Of a stretch of 7,768 bases of DNA, positions 1 to 6,420 are shown piece after piece; the first letter of the stretch is position 1, and each line of letters starts with the position of its first letter. The DNA comes from Calditrichota bacterium. GTDB taxonomy: Bacteria > Calditrichota > Calditrichia > RBG-13-44-9 > J075. The translations under genes and the position numbers were made by a program. The stretch is taken from NCBI GenBank assembly GCA_003695285.1, contig RFIL01000422.1, forward strand, positions 1 to 7,768, in the 5' to 3' direction. A model generated the notes under the pieces. The model was not told the origin of the DNA, ran no database searches, and was given only the letters and a program-made list of their open reading frames with translations.

Positions 1-227
1 CCACCGGTATGGTCGTAGTGCCCATGACTGAACATAATTTTTTCCACCCTGGATAAATCGATATTCAAATGCTCGGCATTCTGTAAAAATGCATCTCTGG
101 TACCGGTATCAAATAACCAATTACCCTCAGGAGTGGCTACATGGATAGACAGTCCCTGCTCTGCAATTAAAGAGGGATTTTCTACGCGATTTTCAGATAA
201 AATGGTGATTTTGGCTTGTGTAAGCAT
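1..227 (-). CDS. MBL-fold metallohydrolase, COG1237-like (N-terminal part, cut by window edge)
   Basis: Only the first 75 codons lie in the window; the gene continues beyond position 1. The visible protein has the layout of COG1237 metallo-beta-lactamase-fold hydrolases, often named after dihydropterin-ribofuranosyl-aminobenzene phosphate synthase. There is an 'AEQGLS' segment (residues 22-27), 'LFDTG' (38-42), 'NAEHLNIDLS' (50-59) and the metal-binding motif SHGHYDHTGG, with His68, His70, Asp72 and His73 as the expected zinc ligands. The ATG at 227-225 is fixed by a perfect AGGAGG (complement of 233-238) five bases upstream. It is divergent from the beta-CASP gene at 306. The fold and subfamily are confident from motifs. 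The substrate is unknown, because the family name rests on little biochemistry. Cytoplasmic; no signal peptide is visible. Confidence 0.85.
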   Translation of the reverse strand, partial: MLTQAKITILSENRVENPSLIAEQGLSIHVATPEGNWLFDTGTRDAFLQNAEHLNIDLSRVEKIMFSHGHYDHTG

Positions 228-261
228 TTTGGCCTCCTGAAAGTTGATCTGTCTCTATTGA

Positions 262-290
262 ATAGTACATTGATAAATGCCCACTTTCAA
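262..290 (-). promoter_or_regulatory. candidate sigma70-type promoter for the minus-strand MBL gene
   Basis: Read on the minus strand, TTGAAA (290-285) is followed after 17 bases by TACTAT (267-262). These match the sigma70 boxes at 5 of 6 and 4 of 6 positions. Transcription would begin near 255 and give a leader of about 28 nt that contains the AGGAGG site. Pattern match only; lineage-specific promoter rules could differ. Confidence 0.35.
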
Positions 291-298
291 CATAAATT
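270..298 (+). promoter_or_regulatory. weak candidate promoter for the beta-CASP gene, overlapping the divergent one
   Basis: TTGATA (270-275), a 17-base spacer and TAAATT (293-298) resemble sigma70 boxes at 5 of 6 and 4 of 6 positions. A start point about seven bases downstream would fall almost on the ATG at 306. That fits the absence of any Shine-Dalgarno sequence there and would make the mRNA leaderless. The boxes interleave with the minus-strand promoter candidate, so the two genes could compete for polymerase. Speculative. Confidence 0.22.
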
Positions 299-305
299 TG
301 TAATT

Positions 306-1682
306 ATGAAAACACTTTCCGGGATACAGTACTGTGCACTGGGAGCCGTTGAAGGAATTGGGGCTTCTGCCCATTATCTGAAATTTGACCGCTGGGGAAT
401 CTTATTAGATTCCGGCTTAGACCCTCACCTTCCTCCATCAGAGGGGATGCCAGAATTTGATTTAATTAAATCAGATCCCGTGGATGCGATCATCATTACT
501 CATGCCCATTTTGATCATATTGGAAGCCTGCCGGTGGCCATTCAAAACTTTTCCCAAGCGCGGGTTTATATGACACCCGCAACCATGGAATTGACTGAAA
601 AAATGTTGTTTCATGCCCTGCAATTACAGAGAAGGTTGGGGAATTCTAATGCCACTCAACTTTATGATGAAACGTTTCTGGACACTATCCACTATCTCTA
701 CCAAACATTCGATTATCTAAAACCCTTTCCACTCCATGGGAAAGAGGAAAGTCAACTTCGTTTTACCTTTTACGACGCTGGCCATATTCTGGGTTCAGCT
801 GGCATTCTGATTGAATGGAAGGGAAAAAGAATTTTTTACACCGGTAATACCCGCAAATCCTCTCAGTTTATTTTAAAAGGTGCCCGCTATCCGGAACCAC
901 CCATTGATATTTTGATCAGCGAAGCTACCTATGGGGCGGACCCGATAGCAGAATCTATCCACCGCAAAACCGAGATCAGGCGATTTGCCAAACGATTATC
1001 CCAGCATTTACAATGGGGTGGAATTGTTCTGTTACCGGTCTTTGCCCTGGGAAGAACCCAGGAAATGATCATGCTCATCCATCAACTTCGTTTAAAAAAC
1101 CAGATCCCCGTTGTTCCCGTCTATCTCGGGGGGTTGGGGTTACGTATCAATCAGATATATGACCGCCTTTTACACAAGGTTTATCCCGAATACAATCATG
1201 GCACCATTCGTTCTATGGTTTTTGATCGCTGGGATCTTTCCAAAAAAATTCAAGGACCGGCTATTTTGATTTCCACTTCAGGAATGATGTATCAGGGAAG
1301 CCCATCCTTTGAATATGCCCGAGAACTGGTCAGCAGTCCCCGGAACGCTATCTTTTTCGTAGGGTATGCCGATCCAGAAACTCCCGCTGGATTATTCCGT
1401 GAGCAACGTATCGAAGCCCTTACCCAACTTCTTCAGGTGGAGCGCATCGCCTGTGCGGTAGAAATTTTTCATTTTTCGGCACATTCCCATCGTCGTGAAT
1501 TACTGGCCATGGTGAAAAAGATGAAACCCAAAAAGGTGATATACGTTCATGGCGATGCTCCCGCGTTAAAATGGATGCTGGAAGAAACTCAAAAAATGCT
1601 CCCTGACAGTGAAGTTATTATCCCTCCTCATGGGAAACGAATAGATTTGCTTCCATCCCCGGGTGGAAGGTCGTTGTGCTAA
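306..1682 (+). CDS. beta-CASP metallo-beta-lactamase (RNA-processing exonuclease family, YSH1/CPSF-like)
   Basis: A 458-residue predicted RNA nuclease of the cytoplasmic beta-CASP group. The MBL motifs are present: Asp35 in 'LLDSG', the THAHFDH motif with His66, His68, Asp70 and His71, and His160 in 'AGHILGS'. The beta-CASP motifs follow: A is Glu206 in 'SEATYG', then 'FALGRTQE' (246-253), B is His393 in 'FSAHSH', and C is His415 in 'YVHGD'. The expected motif-4 aspartate ('TGD') is Asn181 here ('YTGN', codon AAT at 846-848), which removes a ligand that normally bridges the two zinc ions. An in-frame ATG at 216 would overlap the divergent gene and add 30 residues lying ahead of the conserved start of the fold, so 306 is preferred despite the lack of a Shine-Dalgarno site. 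Family assignment is confident. Catalytic competence is uncertain because of Asn181. Confidence 0.9.
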   Translation: MKTLSGIQYCALGAVEGIGASAHYLKFDRWGILLDSGLDPHLPPSEGMPEFDLIKSDPVDAIIITHAHFDHIGSLPVAIQNFSQARVYMTPATMELTEKMLFHALQLQRRLGNSNATQLYDETFLDTIHYLYQTFDYLKPFPLHGKEESQLRFTFYDAGHILGSAGILIEWKGKRIFYTGNTRKSSQFILKGARYPEPPIDILISEATYGADPIAESIHRKTEIRRFAKRLSQHLQWGGIVLLPVFALGRTQEMIMLIHQLRLKNQIPVVPVYLGGLGLRINQIYDRLLHKVYPEYNHGTIRSMVFDRWDLSKKIQGPAILISTSGMMYQGSPSFEYARELVSSPRNAIFFVGYADPETPAGLFREQRIEALTQLLQVERIACAVEIFHFSAHSHRRELLAMVKKMKPKKVIYVHGDAPALKWMLEETQKMLPDSEVIIPPHGKRIDLLPSPGGRSLC

Positions 1683-1801
1683 GCGTTGCTGGTTTGTGAA
1701 GTGCACACTAAAACTCGAATTCTCTATGACGGCAATATTACCAAATTCAATGGATTCCATGATTTTAATATATCGTTAACAAATAATCACAGGAGAAATC
1801 T

Positions 1802-2650
1802 ATGTTTAGTGAAAAATGTTTGCAAAACCAGGTGGCGGTGATAACCGGTGGTGGCACCGGGTTGGGAAAAGAGATTGCCAAACAGTATGTGCTACAGGGT
1901 GCACGAGTGGTGATTTGTAGCCGAAATCCGGACCATCTGGCAGCAGGGAAAGAGGAGATTCAATCCCTGGGAGGAGAAGTATTAACTTATCAAGTTGATG
2001 TTCGCGAACCGAAATCTATTGAAGAAATGAAGGATTCCATCATAGAACAGTGGGGGCGGATTGATATTCTGGTAAACAATGCTGCGGGCAACTTTATTTA
2101 CCCAGCCGAGAAGCTTCCCTTAAAAGGCTGGAAATCTGTCATCGATATTGTTCTGAATGGAAGTTTCTATTGTTCTCAGATTATCGGAAACTGGATGATC
2201 GAATCCAATCATGGAGGTCAAATCATCAATATCCTGGCAACATATGCCTGGACGGGAGGCCCGGGAACCATCCATAGTGCCTGTGCCAAAGCAGGAGTGC
2301 TGGCCATGACCCGAACCCTCGCTGTAGAGTGGGCACGATATGGAATACGTGTCAATGCTGTGGCACCGGGCCCATTTGATACGGAAGGAGCTCGCCAGAG
2401 ATTGTGGCCAACCCAAGAAATGCAACAGGCCATTACCCGGGAAATTCCTGCCGGCCGTTTTGCCACCCCGGAAGAAGTTGCCCGGGCTATTTTATTCCTT
2501 TCCTCCCCTTATGCAGATTATATAACTGGTGAATGCTTGACTATTGATGGCGGAGCCTGGCTTGGCAAAGGAATTGGAAAAGTGGTGGAACATCTTGAGG
2601 ATTTTGAGAAAATGAGAATGGCAGCCAAAAAATCTAAACACCAATCCTGA
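1802..2650 (+). CDS. 2,4-dienoyl-CoA reductase-like short-chain dehydrogenase
   Basis: A 282-residue NAD(P)H-dependent SDR. The Rossmann signature TGGGTGLG lies at 15-22, 'NNAAGNF' at 92-98 and 'VAPGPF' at 187-192. The usual YxxxK motif is absent and replaced by SACAK, with Ser159 and Lys163. Against the human mitochondrial 2,4-dienoyl-CoA reductase sequence as I remember it, Asn97, Tyr148, Ser159 and Lys163 match its Asn148, Tyr199, Ser210 and Lys214 at a constant offset of 51. This points to reduction of 2,4-dienoyl-CoA during beta-oxidation of unsaturated fatty acids. Arg41 in 'CSRNP' suits NADP(H). The protein is longer than some bacterial homologues, with a charged C-terminal tail. The start is set by AGGAG (1791-1795) six bases upstream. 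A short palindrome, ATGGATTCCAT (1750-1760), lies in the 119-bp leader and could be an operator. No other fatty-acid genes are adjacent; a generic reductase is the alternative. Confidence 0.88.
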   Translation: MFSEKCLQNQVAVITGGGTGLGKEIAKQYVLQGARVVICSRNPDHLAAGKEEIQSLGGEVLTYQVDVREPKSIEEMKDSIIEQWGRIDILVNNAAGNFIYPAEKLPLKGWKSVIDIVLNGSFYCSQIIGNWMIESNHGGQIINILATYAWTGGPGTIHSACAKAGVLAMTRTLAVEWARYGIRVNAVAPGPFDTEGARQRLWPTQEMQQAITREIPAGRFATPEEVARAILFLSSPYADYITGECLTIDGGAWLGKGIGKVVEHLEDFEKMRMAAKKSKHQS

Positions 2651-2654
2651 GTAG

Positions 2655-2700
2655 AGCAATATTTCAGCAGCTTCCCTTTTGGGCATTGCTATCCTTTTTT
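2655..2700 (+). terminator. probable intrinsic terminator after the SDR gene
   Basis: AGCAAT (2655-2660) pairs with ATTGCT (2685-2690), with a possible inner CCC-TTTT-GGG hairpin, and is followed by ATCC and six T residues ending at 2700. It lies only a few bases after the stop codon. The outer stem is short and A/T-containing, so the strength is uncertain. Confidence 0.4.
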
Positions 2701-2870
2701 GTGCCTGGTTAATCCACAAGCATTAAGAGTGCAGAATTTCATCCTGGGACAATCAGATTTCAAAGAATAATTGTGTCTTCTACATAATTCCCAAAATTCT
2801 CTGTGGTTGAATCTACCGTAAAACACTTTGCAGGGGATTATCCGATTTTTTCTTGTTAAAAATTCAAATA

Positions 2871-2973
2871 GGAAAAACTTTTCCGATTTTACCGGGTAAA
2901 AAGTGATAAGTCATTTTGCTACCGGCAAAATGGAATAATGAGATAACAATTTGTTTTTTAAAAATTAAACAAA
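2871..2973. repeat. cluster of four short inverted repeats
   Basis: Four perfect inverted repeats follow one another. GGAAAA-ac-TTTTCC is at 2871-2884. TTTTACC-g-GGTAAAA is at 2887-2901. CATTTTGC-taccg-GCAAAATG is at 2912-2932. TTTGTTT (2950-2956) pairs with AAACAAA (2967-2973). The second and third share an ACCGG core flanked by A and T runs. They could be tandem operator sites for a dimeric regulator of the receptor gene, or RNA hairpins in its leader. None matches a binding site I recognise; a Fur box was considered and does not fit well. Confidence 0.55.
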
Positions 2974-3164
2974 CCTTTTACTGTTTTTCTGGTATCATTT
3001 TTGTTTCATACTAAATCTGTATTTTAGCAGATGTTATATTTGAGAACAGTAATACGGATTACCCGGACAGGCATCAAGATTCTCGATAACGGATCGATAA
3101 TTCTGAAAGTATTAAATCCATCCATAAAACCAGTTTCGGGCATCAGGGTTAGTACGGGAGGATT

Positions 3165-3191
3165 TCCTGTTCCTTTTGTGAAAAAACAGGA
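3165..3191 (+). promoter_or_regulatory. bulged hairpin just upstream of the receptor start
   Basis: TCCTGTT (3165-3171) is the exact complement of AACAGGA (3185-3191). Inside it TTTT (3174-3177) can pair with AAAA (3181-3184), leaving a two-base CC bulge and a GTG loop. The 3' arm covers most of an AGGAG sequence (3188-3192), while the better-spaced GAGGG (3200-3204) stays free. It may act in mRNA leader control of the receptor. There is no following T run, so it is not a typical terminator. Confidence 0.35.
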
Positions 3192-3210
3192 GTAACTGAG
3201 AGGGTATCGG

Positions 3211-5541
3211 ATGAATCAGTATCATAATTCTTTGAATCGAGTCATTTTTTCTTTTCAATGGTGGCCGAATAAACAAACTATGCGAATCATTTTTCTAACA
3301 TTGCTCCTAATCCTGCCTGTTGCCATTTTGCCTCAAACATTAGTCATTGAGGGTAAAATCAAAGATGCGAACACTCATAGGGAAATACCGGGGGTGACCA
3401 TCACCATTGAAGAACTGGATGTCCAAACCTATACCAATCCTACCGGGTATTTTCAGTTTACGGTTGTAAAGCCGGAACCGGAGATGCTGGTAACTTTTCA
3501 GCATGTTGCCTATGACACCCTTCAATTAAGCATTGAAGACGTGCTAACTCGAAAAACAATTTACTTACAGGAACGGGTGATACCAATCCCTCCAGTGACA
3601 GTGCAACCAATAGAAGACCAGCTGGAGATTGCCTCAGATTTACCCCAGACGGTATCTGTCATTGATGCCCGAATATTTGACCTGAGAGGGTTTCTGGATG
3701 CCGGGGATCTCCTATTAAGTGATCATAGCATCCAGGTTGACGAAGATATCAGCGGAAAGAAGACCGTTTCCATACGGGGGGGGAATCCGGATGAGGTGAT
3801 GGTCCTTTATAACGGTATTGAGATGAACAGTCCGCTGGATAATATTTACGATATCTCCTTAATCGATCTGGCAGATGTATCTCGTTTTGAGGTTATCAAA
3901 GGTAGTAACACTGCTTTATACGGACCTGAGGCATTTTCAGGTGTTATCAATGTCGTTCCCAAAGCACAACAAGATTATAATATTCGTTTTCAACAACAAT
4001 TAGGAACCTACCAGACCGATATTAAACGCTTAAATCTTTATCGAAACTTTAATCGTTTCCACGCTGCATATAATCTAAAATTAAATAACTGGCAGAGAGA
4101 TTATCCGGAAGAACCTCCCGGATTTAGGCGGTTGGAAAACTCATCCGAGCATCATACGGCCAGTCTGGCGTATAATTTCTCTGAGACGCCCCAGGGACAA
4201 CCGATTACTTCTCTTGGAATTCTGTATGTGCGTTCCCTCTTAGATTATCAAAACCATCGGGTTGATGAGTCCGTCAACAATGCCAACAATATGATCAGTG
4301 CCAGATTTACCGGGCACATGGGGGAATTACGGAACCTAACGATCACCGGGGCCTATCAATGGTTGGACGAAAACCAGACGTTGCGTTTTTTTGATTCTCC
4401 AACCCGTCCAGGAAATTTGAACCGCTCCATCTCAGACGATTCCTGGCATTTACAAGTCCAGAAGGGGTTCAAATTCAACCATTTGGAATTCCTGGGGGGA
4501 TATCAAGTTCAAAATTTTCGCTTAAATTTTACTGATGTGCGAACTCCTCTGGGTAAAGAAGCCCCCTCTCTGGAAGAAGCCAGATTAGAAAGAAGGCATT
4601 ATGGCCTGGTGGGGATCGCGAAATTCATACCTCCTCAGCAACTTAGCTTGCTAAGGCATTTTCAGTTTAATTTAAGCAGTCGCTATGATAAGGTGGTTGA
4701 TTTTCAGGCCCAACCGCGACTGGAAAATACCTCAAAATTGGCGCTGGCCAATTTTCAAGGGATAGTTCCTAAAAATACCTGGGAAGAAACTTCCTATAAA
4801 TTTGCAACCTATATTTCGGGAAATACCGGACGTTCAGCTTATAATGCTTTTTTTAACATTGGAACCAATGTTAAATTTCCAACCCTACTCCAACAAATCA
4901 GTACTCGCAAAATTCTCTCACCGGAAAGTGGCACCACAGAACTACTTCCGGAGAAGAATTTAAGCATGGAAATCGGATTTCAATACACCAGAGCCTTTCC
5001 CCGGGCTCCGGGAATCTATGGGTGGGAATTTAACGCCAATGCCTTTCGAAACTCCTACACCAACAAAGTCCGTAGTTATTTTCTCCCGGGAACACCAATT
5101 GCCGTTTATGATGTGGTACCCAGTGCCAGTATGGAAGGTATTGAAACCAAACAATCTATCTATTTTTTCAGAAAAAAAATGACTCTGGAGTTTGGTGCCT
5201 CTCGCTATTATTTTTCCAATCCGGCCATTTTTTCTCTGCGTTCAAACTATAAATACATCCTCAATGTGATGATCGACCAGGCCGGCTATTCGCTGCAGTT
5301 ATTTGCCTTCAAGGAAGGAAAACAGGTTGCTCAAATACGTAATCCCGATGGTGGTTTTTCCCAGCAAACGATTCCCGAAAACACTAACATCAATCTATAT
5401 TTCAGCAAAGCCTTTGATGTAAAAAACATTAAGCTTATTGTAAATGCAAGCTTGCAAAACTTATTGGATGACACCTACCAACTGGCAGGTTTACCCTTAC
5501 GGGATCAACGATACTATTTTACGCTGGGTGTGCAGTATTAA
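3211..5541 (+). CDS. TonB-dependent outer-membrane receptor with carboxypeptidase-regulatory-like domain
   Basis: A 776-residue outer-membrane transporter that would use TonB energy to import a bulky nutrient. Order of parts: a signal peptide with hydrophobic core about 26-40; a carboxypeptidase-D-regulatory-like beta-sandwich about 44-121 ('GKIKDANTHREIPGV', 'NPTGYFQF'); a linker with a possible TonB-contact stretch near 125-133; a plug about 144-251 with 'SIRGGNPDEVMVLYNG' and 'EVIKGSNTALYGPEAFSG'; then a barrel of about 525 residues ending in an aromatic C-terminus ('FTLGVQY'), the usual BAM signal. The start at 3211 has GAGGG six bases upstream. ATG 3280 (Met24) would give a more normal signal peptide but lacks a ribosome site, so the start is unsettled. 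The IRGG codons contain eight consecutive G (3776-3783). No SusD-like lipoprotein gene follows. The substrate cannot be read from the sequence or neighbours; cobalamin- or siderophore-type cargo would fit the size. Confidence 0.92.
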   Translation: MNQYHNSLNRVIFSFQWWPNKQTMRIIFLTLLLILPVAILPQTLVIEGKIKDANTHREIPGVTITIEELDVQTYTNPTGYFQFTVVKPEPEMLVTFQHVAYDTLQLSIEDVLTRKTIYLQERVIPIPPVTVQPIEDQLEIASDLPQTVSVIDARIFDLRGFLDAGDLLLSDHSIQVDEDISGKKTVSIRGGNPDEVMVLYNGIEMNSPLDNIYDISLIDLADVSRFEVIKGSNTALYGPEAFSGVINVVPKAQQDYNIRFQQQLGTYQTDIKRLNLYRNFNRFHAAYNLKLNNWQRDYPEEPPGFRRLENSSEHHTASLAYNFSETPQGQPITSLGILYVRSLLDYQNHRVDESVNNANNMISARFTGHMGELRNLTITGAYQWLDENQTLRFFDSPTRPGNLNRSISDDSWHLQVQKGFKFNHLEFLGGYQVQNFRLNFTDVRTPLGKEAPSLEEARLERRHYGLVGIAKFIPPQQLSLLRHFQFNLSSRYDKVVDFQAQPRLENTSKLALANFQGIVPKNTWEETSYKFATYISGNTGRSAYNAFFNIGTNVKFPTLLQQISTRKILSPESGTTELLPEKNLSMEIGFQYTRAFPRAPGIYGWEFNANAFRNSYTNKVRSYFLPGTPIAVYDVVPSASMEGIETKQSIYFFRKKMTLEFGASRYYFSNPAIFSLRSNYKYILNVMIDQAGYSLQLFAFKEGKQVAQIRNPDGGFSQQTIPENTNINLYFSKAFDVKNIKLIVNASLQNLLDDTYQLAGLPLRDQRYYFTLGVQY

Positions 5542-5571
5542 CCCTTCCTCGATCAAAATCTACAATAAGCC

Positions 5572-5597
5572 ACAGGGTGTTTCGAAAGCCACCCTGT
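5572..5597 (+). terminator. strong hairpin after the receptor gene, likely transcription end
   Basis: ACAGGGTG (5572-5579) pairs perfectly with CACCCTGT (5590-5597) around a ten-base loop, 30 bases after the receptor stop. The GC-rich stem suits a terminator, but the following sequence is C-rich rather than a T run. It may work with Rho or protect the mRNA 3' end. Confidence 0.5.
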
Positions 5598-5694
5598 AGC
5601 TCCCCCATTTGCAGTTCTGATTTTCCCTAAAATTTGTAATGGAAATGATATGAATTAACGTGAAAGTTGATTATCTTTACTATTTCACTGAGTT

Positions 5695-5722
5695 TTGACA
5701 ACTAATGGTCAGGCAACATAAT
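5695..5722 (+). promoter_or_regulatory. candidate sigma70-type promoter for the nitroreductase-LmbE operon
   Basis: A perfect TTGACA (5695-5700) is followed after 16 bases by CATAAT (5717-5722, 5 of 6). The difficulty is that the predicted start point near 5729 leaves only about nine bases before the ATG at 5738 and would cut off the AAGGG ribosome site. A 6-bp inverted repeat, GTGAAA (5660-5665) with TTTCAC (5683-5688), lies just upstream and could be an operator. Confidence 0.3.
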
Positions 5723-5737
5723 TCAAGGGTGCGAGAA

Positions 5738-6409
5738 ATGTCAAAAGCCAAATTTATCCCCTTACCCCATTTTGTCACCTTTCCACCGGAAGAGATGATT
5801 GCACGCTCCAGAGCTTTTTATCTGGAGTTGAGCCGTAGGCGCACTGTGCGGGATTTTTCAGACAAGCCAGTGCCAAGGGAGGTCATTGAAAATTGTATCC
5901 GGGCAGCAGGAACCGCTCCCAATGGCGCCAATCGTCAACCCTGGCATTTTGTTGTGATCAGTAACCCGGAGATTAAGAAAAAAATTCGTGAAGCGGCCGA
6001 AAAAGAAGAACGGGAATTTTATCAACATCGGGCACCTAAAGAATGGCTGGATGCTCTGGCCATATTAGGCACCGACGCCAATAAACCATTTCTGGAAAAA
6101 GCCCCGTATTTAATCGCCATCTTTGCTCAGAGCTATGAACTCACCCCGGAAGGGAAAAAATTAAAAAATTATTATGTGCAGGAATCCACCGGTATCGCAA
6201 CAGGGATGCTAATTACCGCATTACACCATGCAGGGTTAGCAACTTTAACTCATACTCCCAGCCCCATGAATTTTTTAAATGAAATACTCGAACGTCCTTC
6301 TAATGAGCGTCCCTTTTTATTGTTGGTGGTTGGATATCCCGCGGAAGATGCCCGGGTACCGAAAATAACCAAAAAAACTTTACCGGAGATTTGTACATTC
6401 CTGGATTAA
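5738..6409 (+). CDS. iodotyrosine deiodinase-like FMN reductase (nitroreductase superfamily)
   Basis: A 223-residue flavoprotein, expected to be a dimeric FMN enzyme in the cytoplasm. The FMN phosphate site is 'SRRRTVRDF' (32-40), followed by 'AGTAPNGANRQPWHFVV' (57-73) and 'VVGYP' (197-201). It resembles iodotyrosine deiodinase (IYD) more than ordinary nitroreductases. Compared with human IYD as I recall it, the active-site lid aligns without gaps over about 37 residues. The three residues that clamp the amino-acid zwitterion, Glu157, Tyr161 and Lys182, are Glu91, Tyr95 and Lys116 here, and the Thr that contacts flavin N5 corresponds to Thr173 in 'THTP'. Reductive dehalogenation of a halotyrosine-like substrate is therefore plausible but inferred. 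There is no transmembrane anchor, as in bacterial homologues. The ATG at 5738 has AAGGG (5725-5729) upstream; ATG 5705 has none. The next gene begins 11 bases after the stop, so they are probably cotranscribed. Confidence 0.87.
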   Translation: MSKAKFIPLPHFVTFPPEEMIARSRAFYLELSRRRTVRDFSDKPVPREVIENCIRAAGTAPNGANRQPWHFVVISNPEIKKKIREAAEKEEREFYQHRAPKEWLDALAILGTDANKPFLEKAPYLIAIFAQSYELTPEGKKLKNYYVQESTGIATGMLITALHHAGLATLTHTPSPMNFLNEILERPSNERPFLLLVVGYPAEDARVPKITKKTLPEICTFLD

Positions 6410-6420
6410 AGGAGAAGGAA

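Larger units (their letters stand above)
2701..3210. other. gene-free region upstream of the TonB receptor
   Basis: About 510 bases with no convincing gene. The first part (2701-2870) is A/T-rich and shows nothing clear beyond a nine-base direct repeat, TCCGATTTT, at 2841-2849, whose second copy is at 2882-2890. From 2871 to 2973 there is a cluster of inverted repeats, described separately. TATATTTG at 3035-3042 resembles the Bacteroidetes -7 element (TAnnTTTG), but no matching upstream TTTG sits at the right distance. A 54-codon open frame (3031-3195) has no ribosome site and no recognisable family, so it is not called as a gene. I looked for cobalamin and TPP riboswitch motifs and found no convincing match. 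The region probably carries the receptor's promoter and control sites. Confidence 0.6.

Noticed and set aside
216..305. Upstream ATG at 216 extending the beta-CASP protein by 30 residues
   Set aside because: It overlaps the start of the divergent gene, has no ribosome site, and the added residues lie before the conserved first strand of the fold.
2120..2466. Two minus-strand frames of 82 and 101 codons inside the SDR gene
   Set aside because: They run antisense to a confident gene and have no ribosome site or motif.
2901..2950. Possible Fur box around GATAAG...AATAATGAGATAAC
   Set aside because: The A/T-rich match falls well short of the 19-bp Fur consensus and has no symmetric half-sites.
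3187..3240. CTGAGAGGGTA before the receptor, resembling part of a TPP riboswitch
   Set aside because: The remaining TPP core elements, such as the downstream ACCTGAT-type segment, are absent at the expected distance.
5705..5737. Earlier ATG at 5705 for the nitroreductase
   Set aside because: No ribosome site, and the start lies inside the candidate promoter; ATG 5738 has AAGGG upstream.
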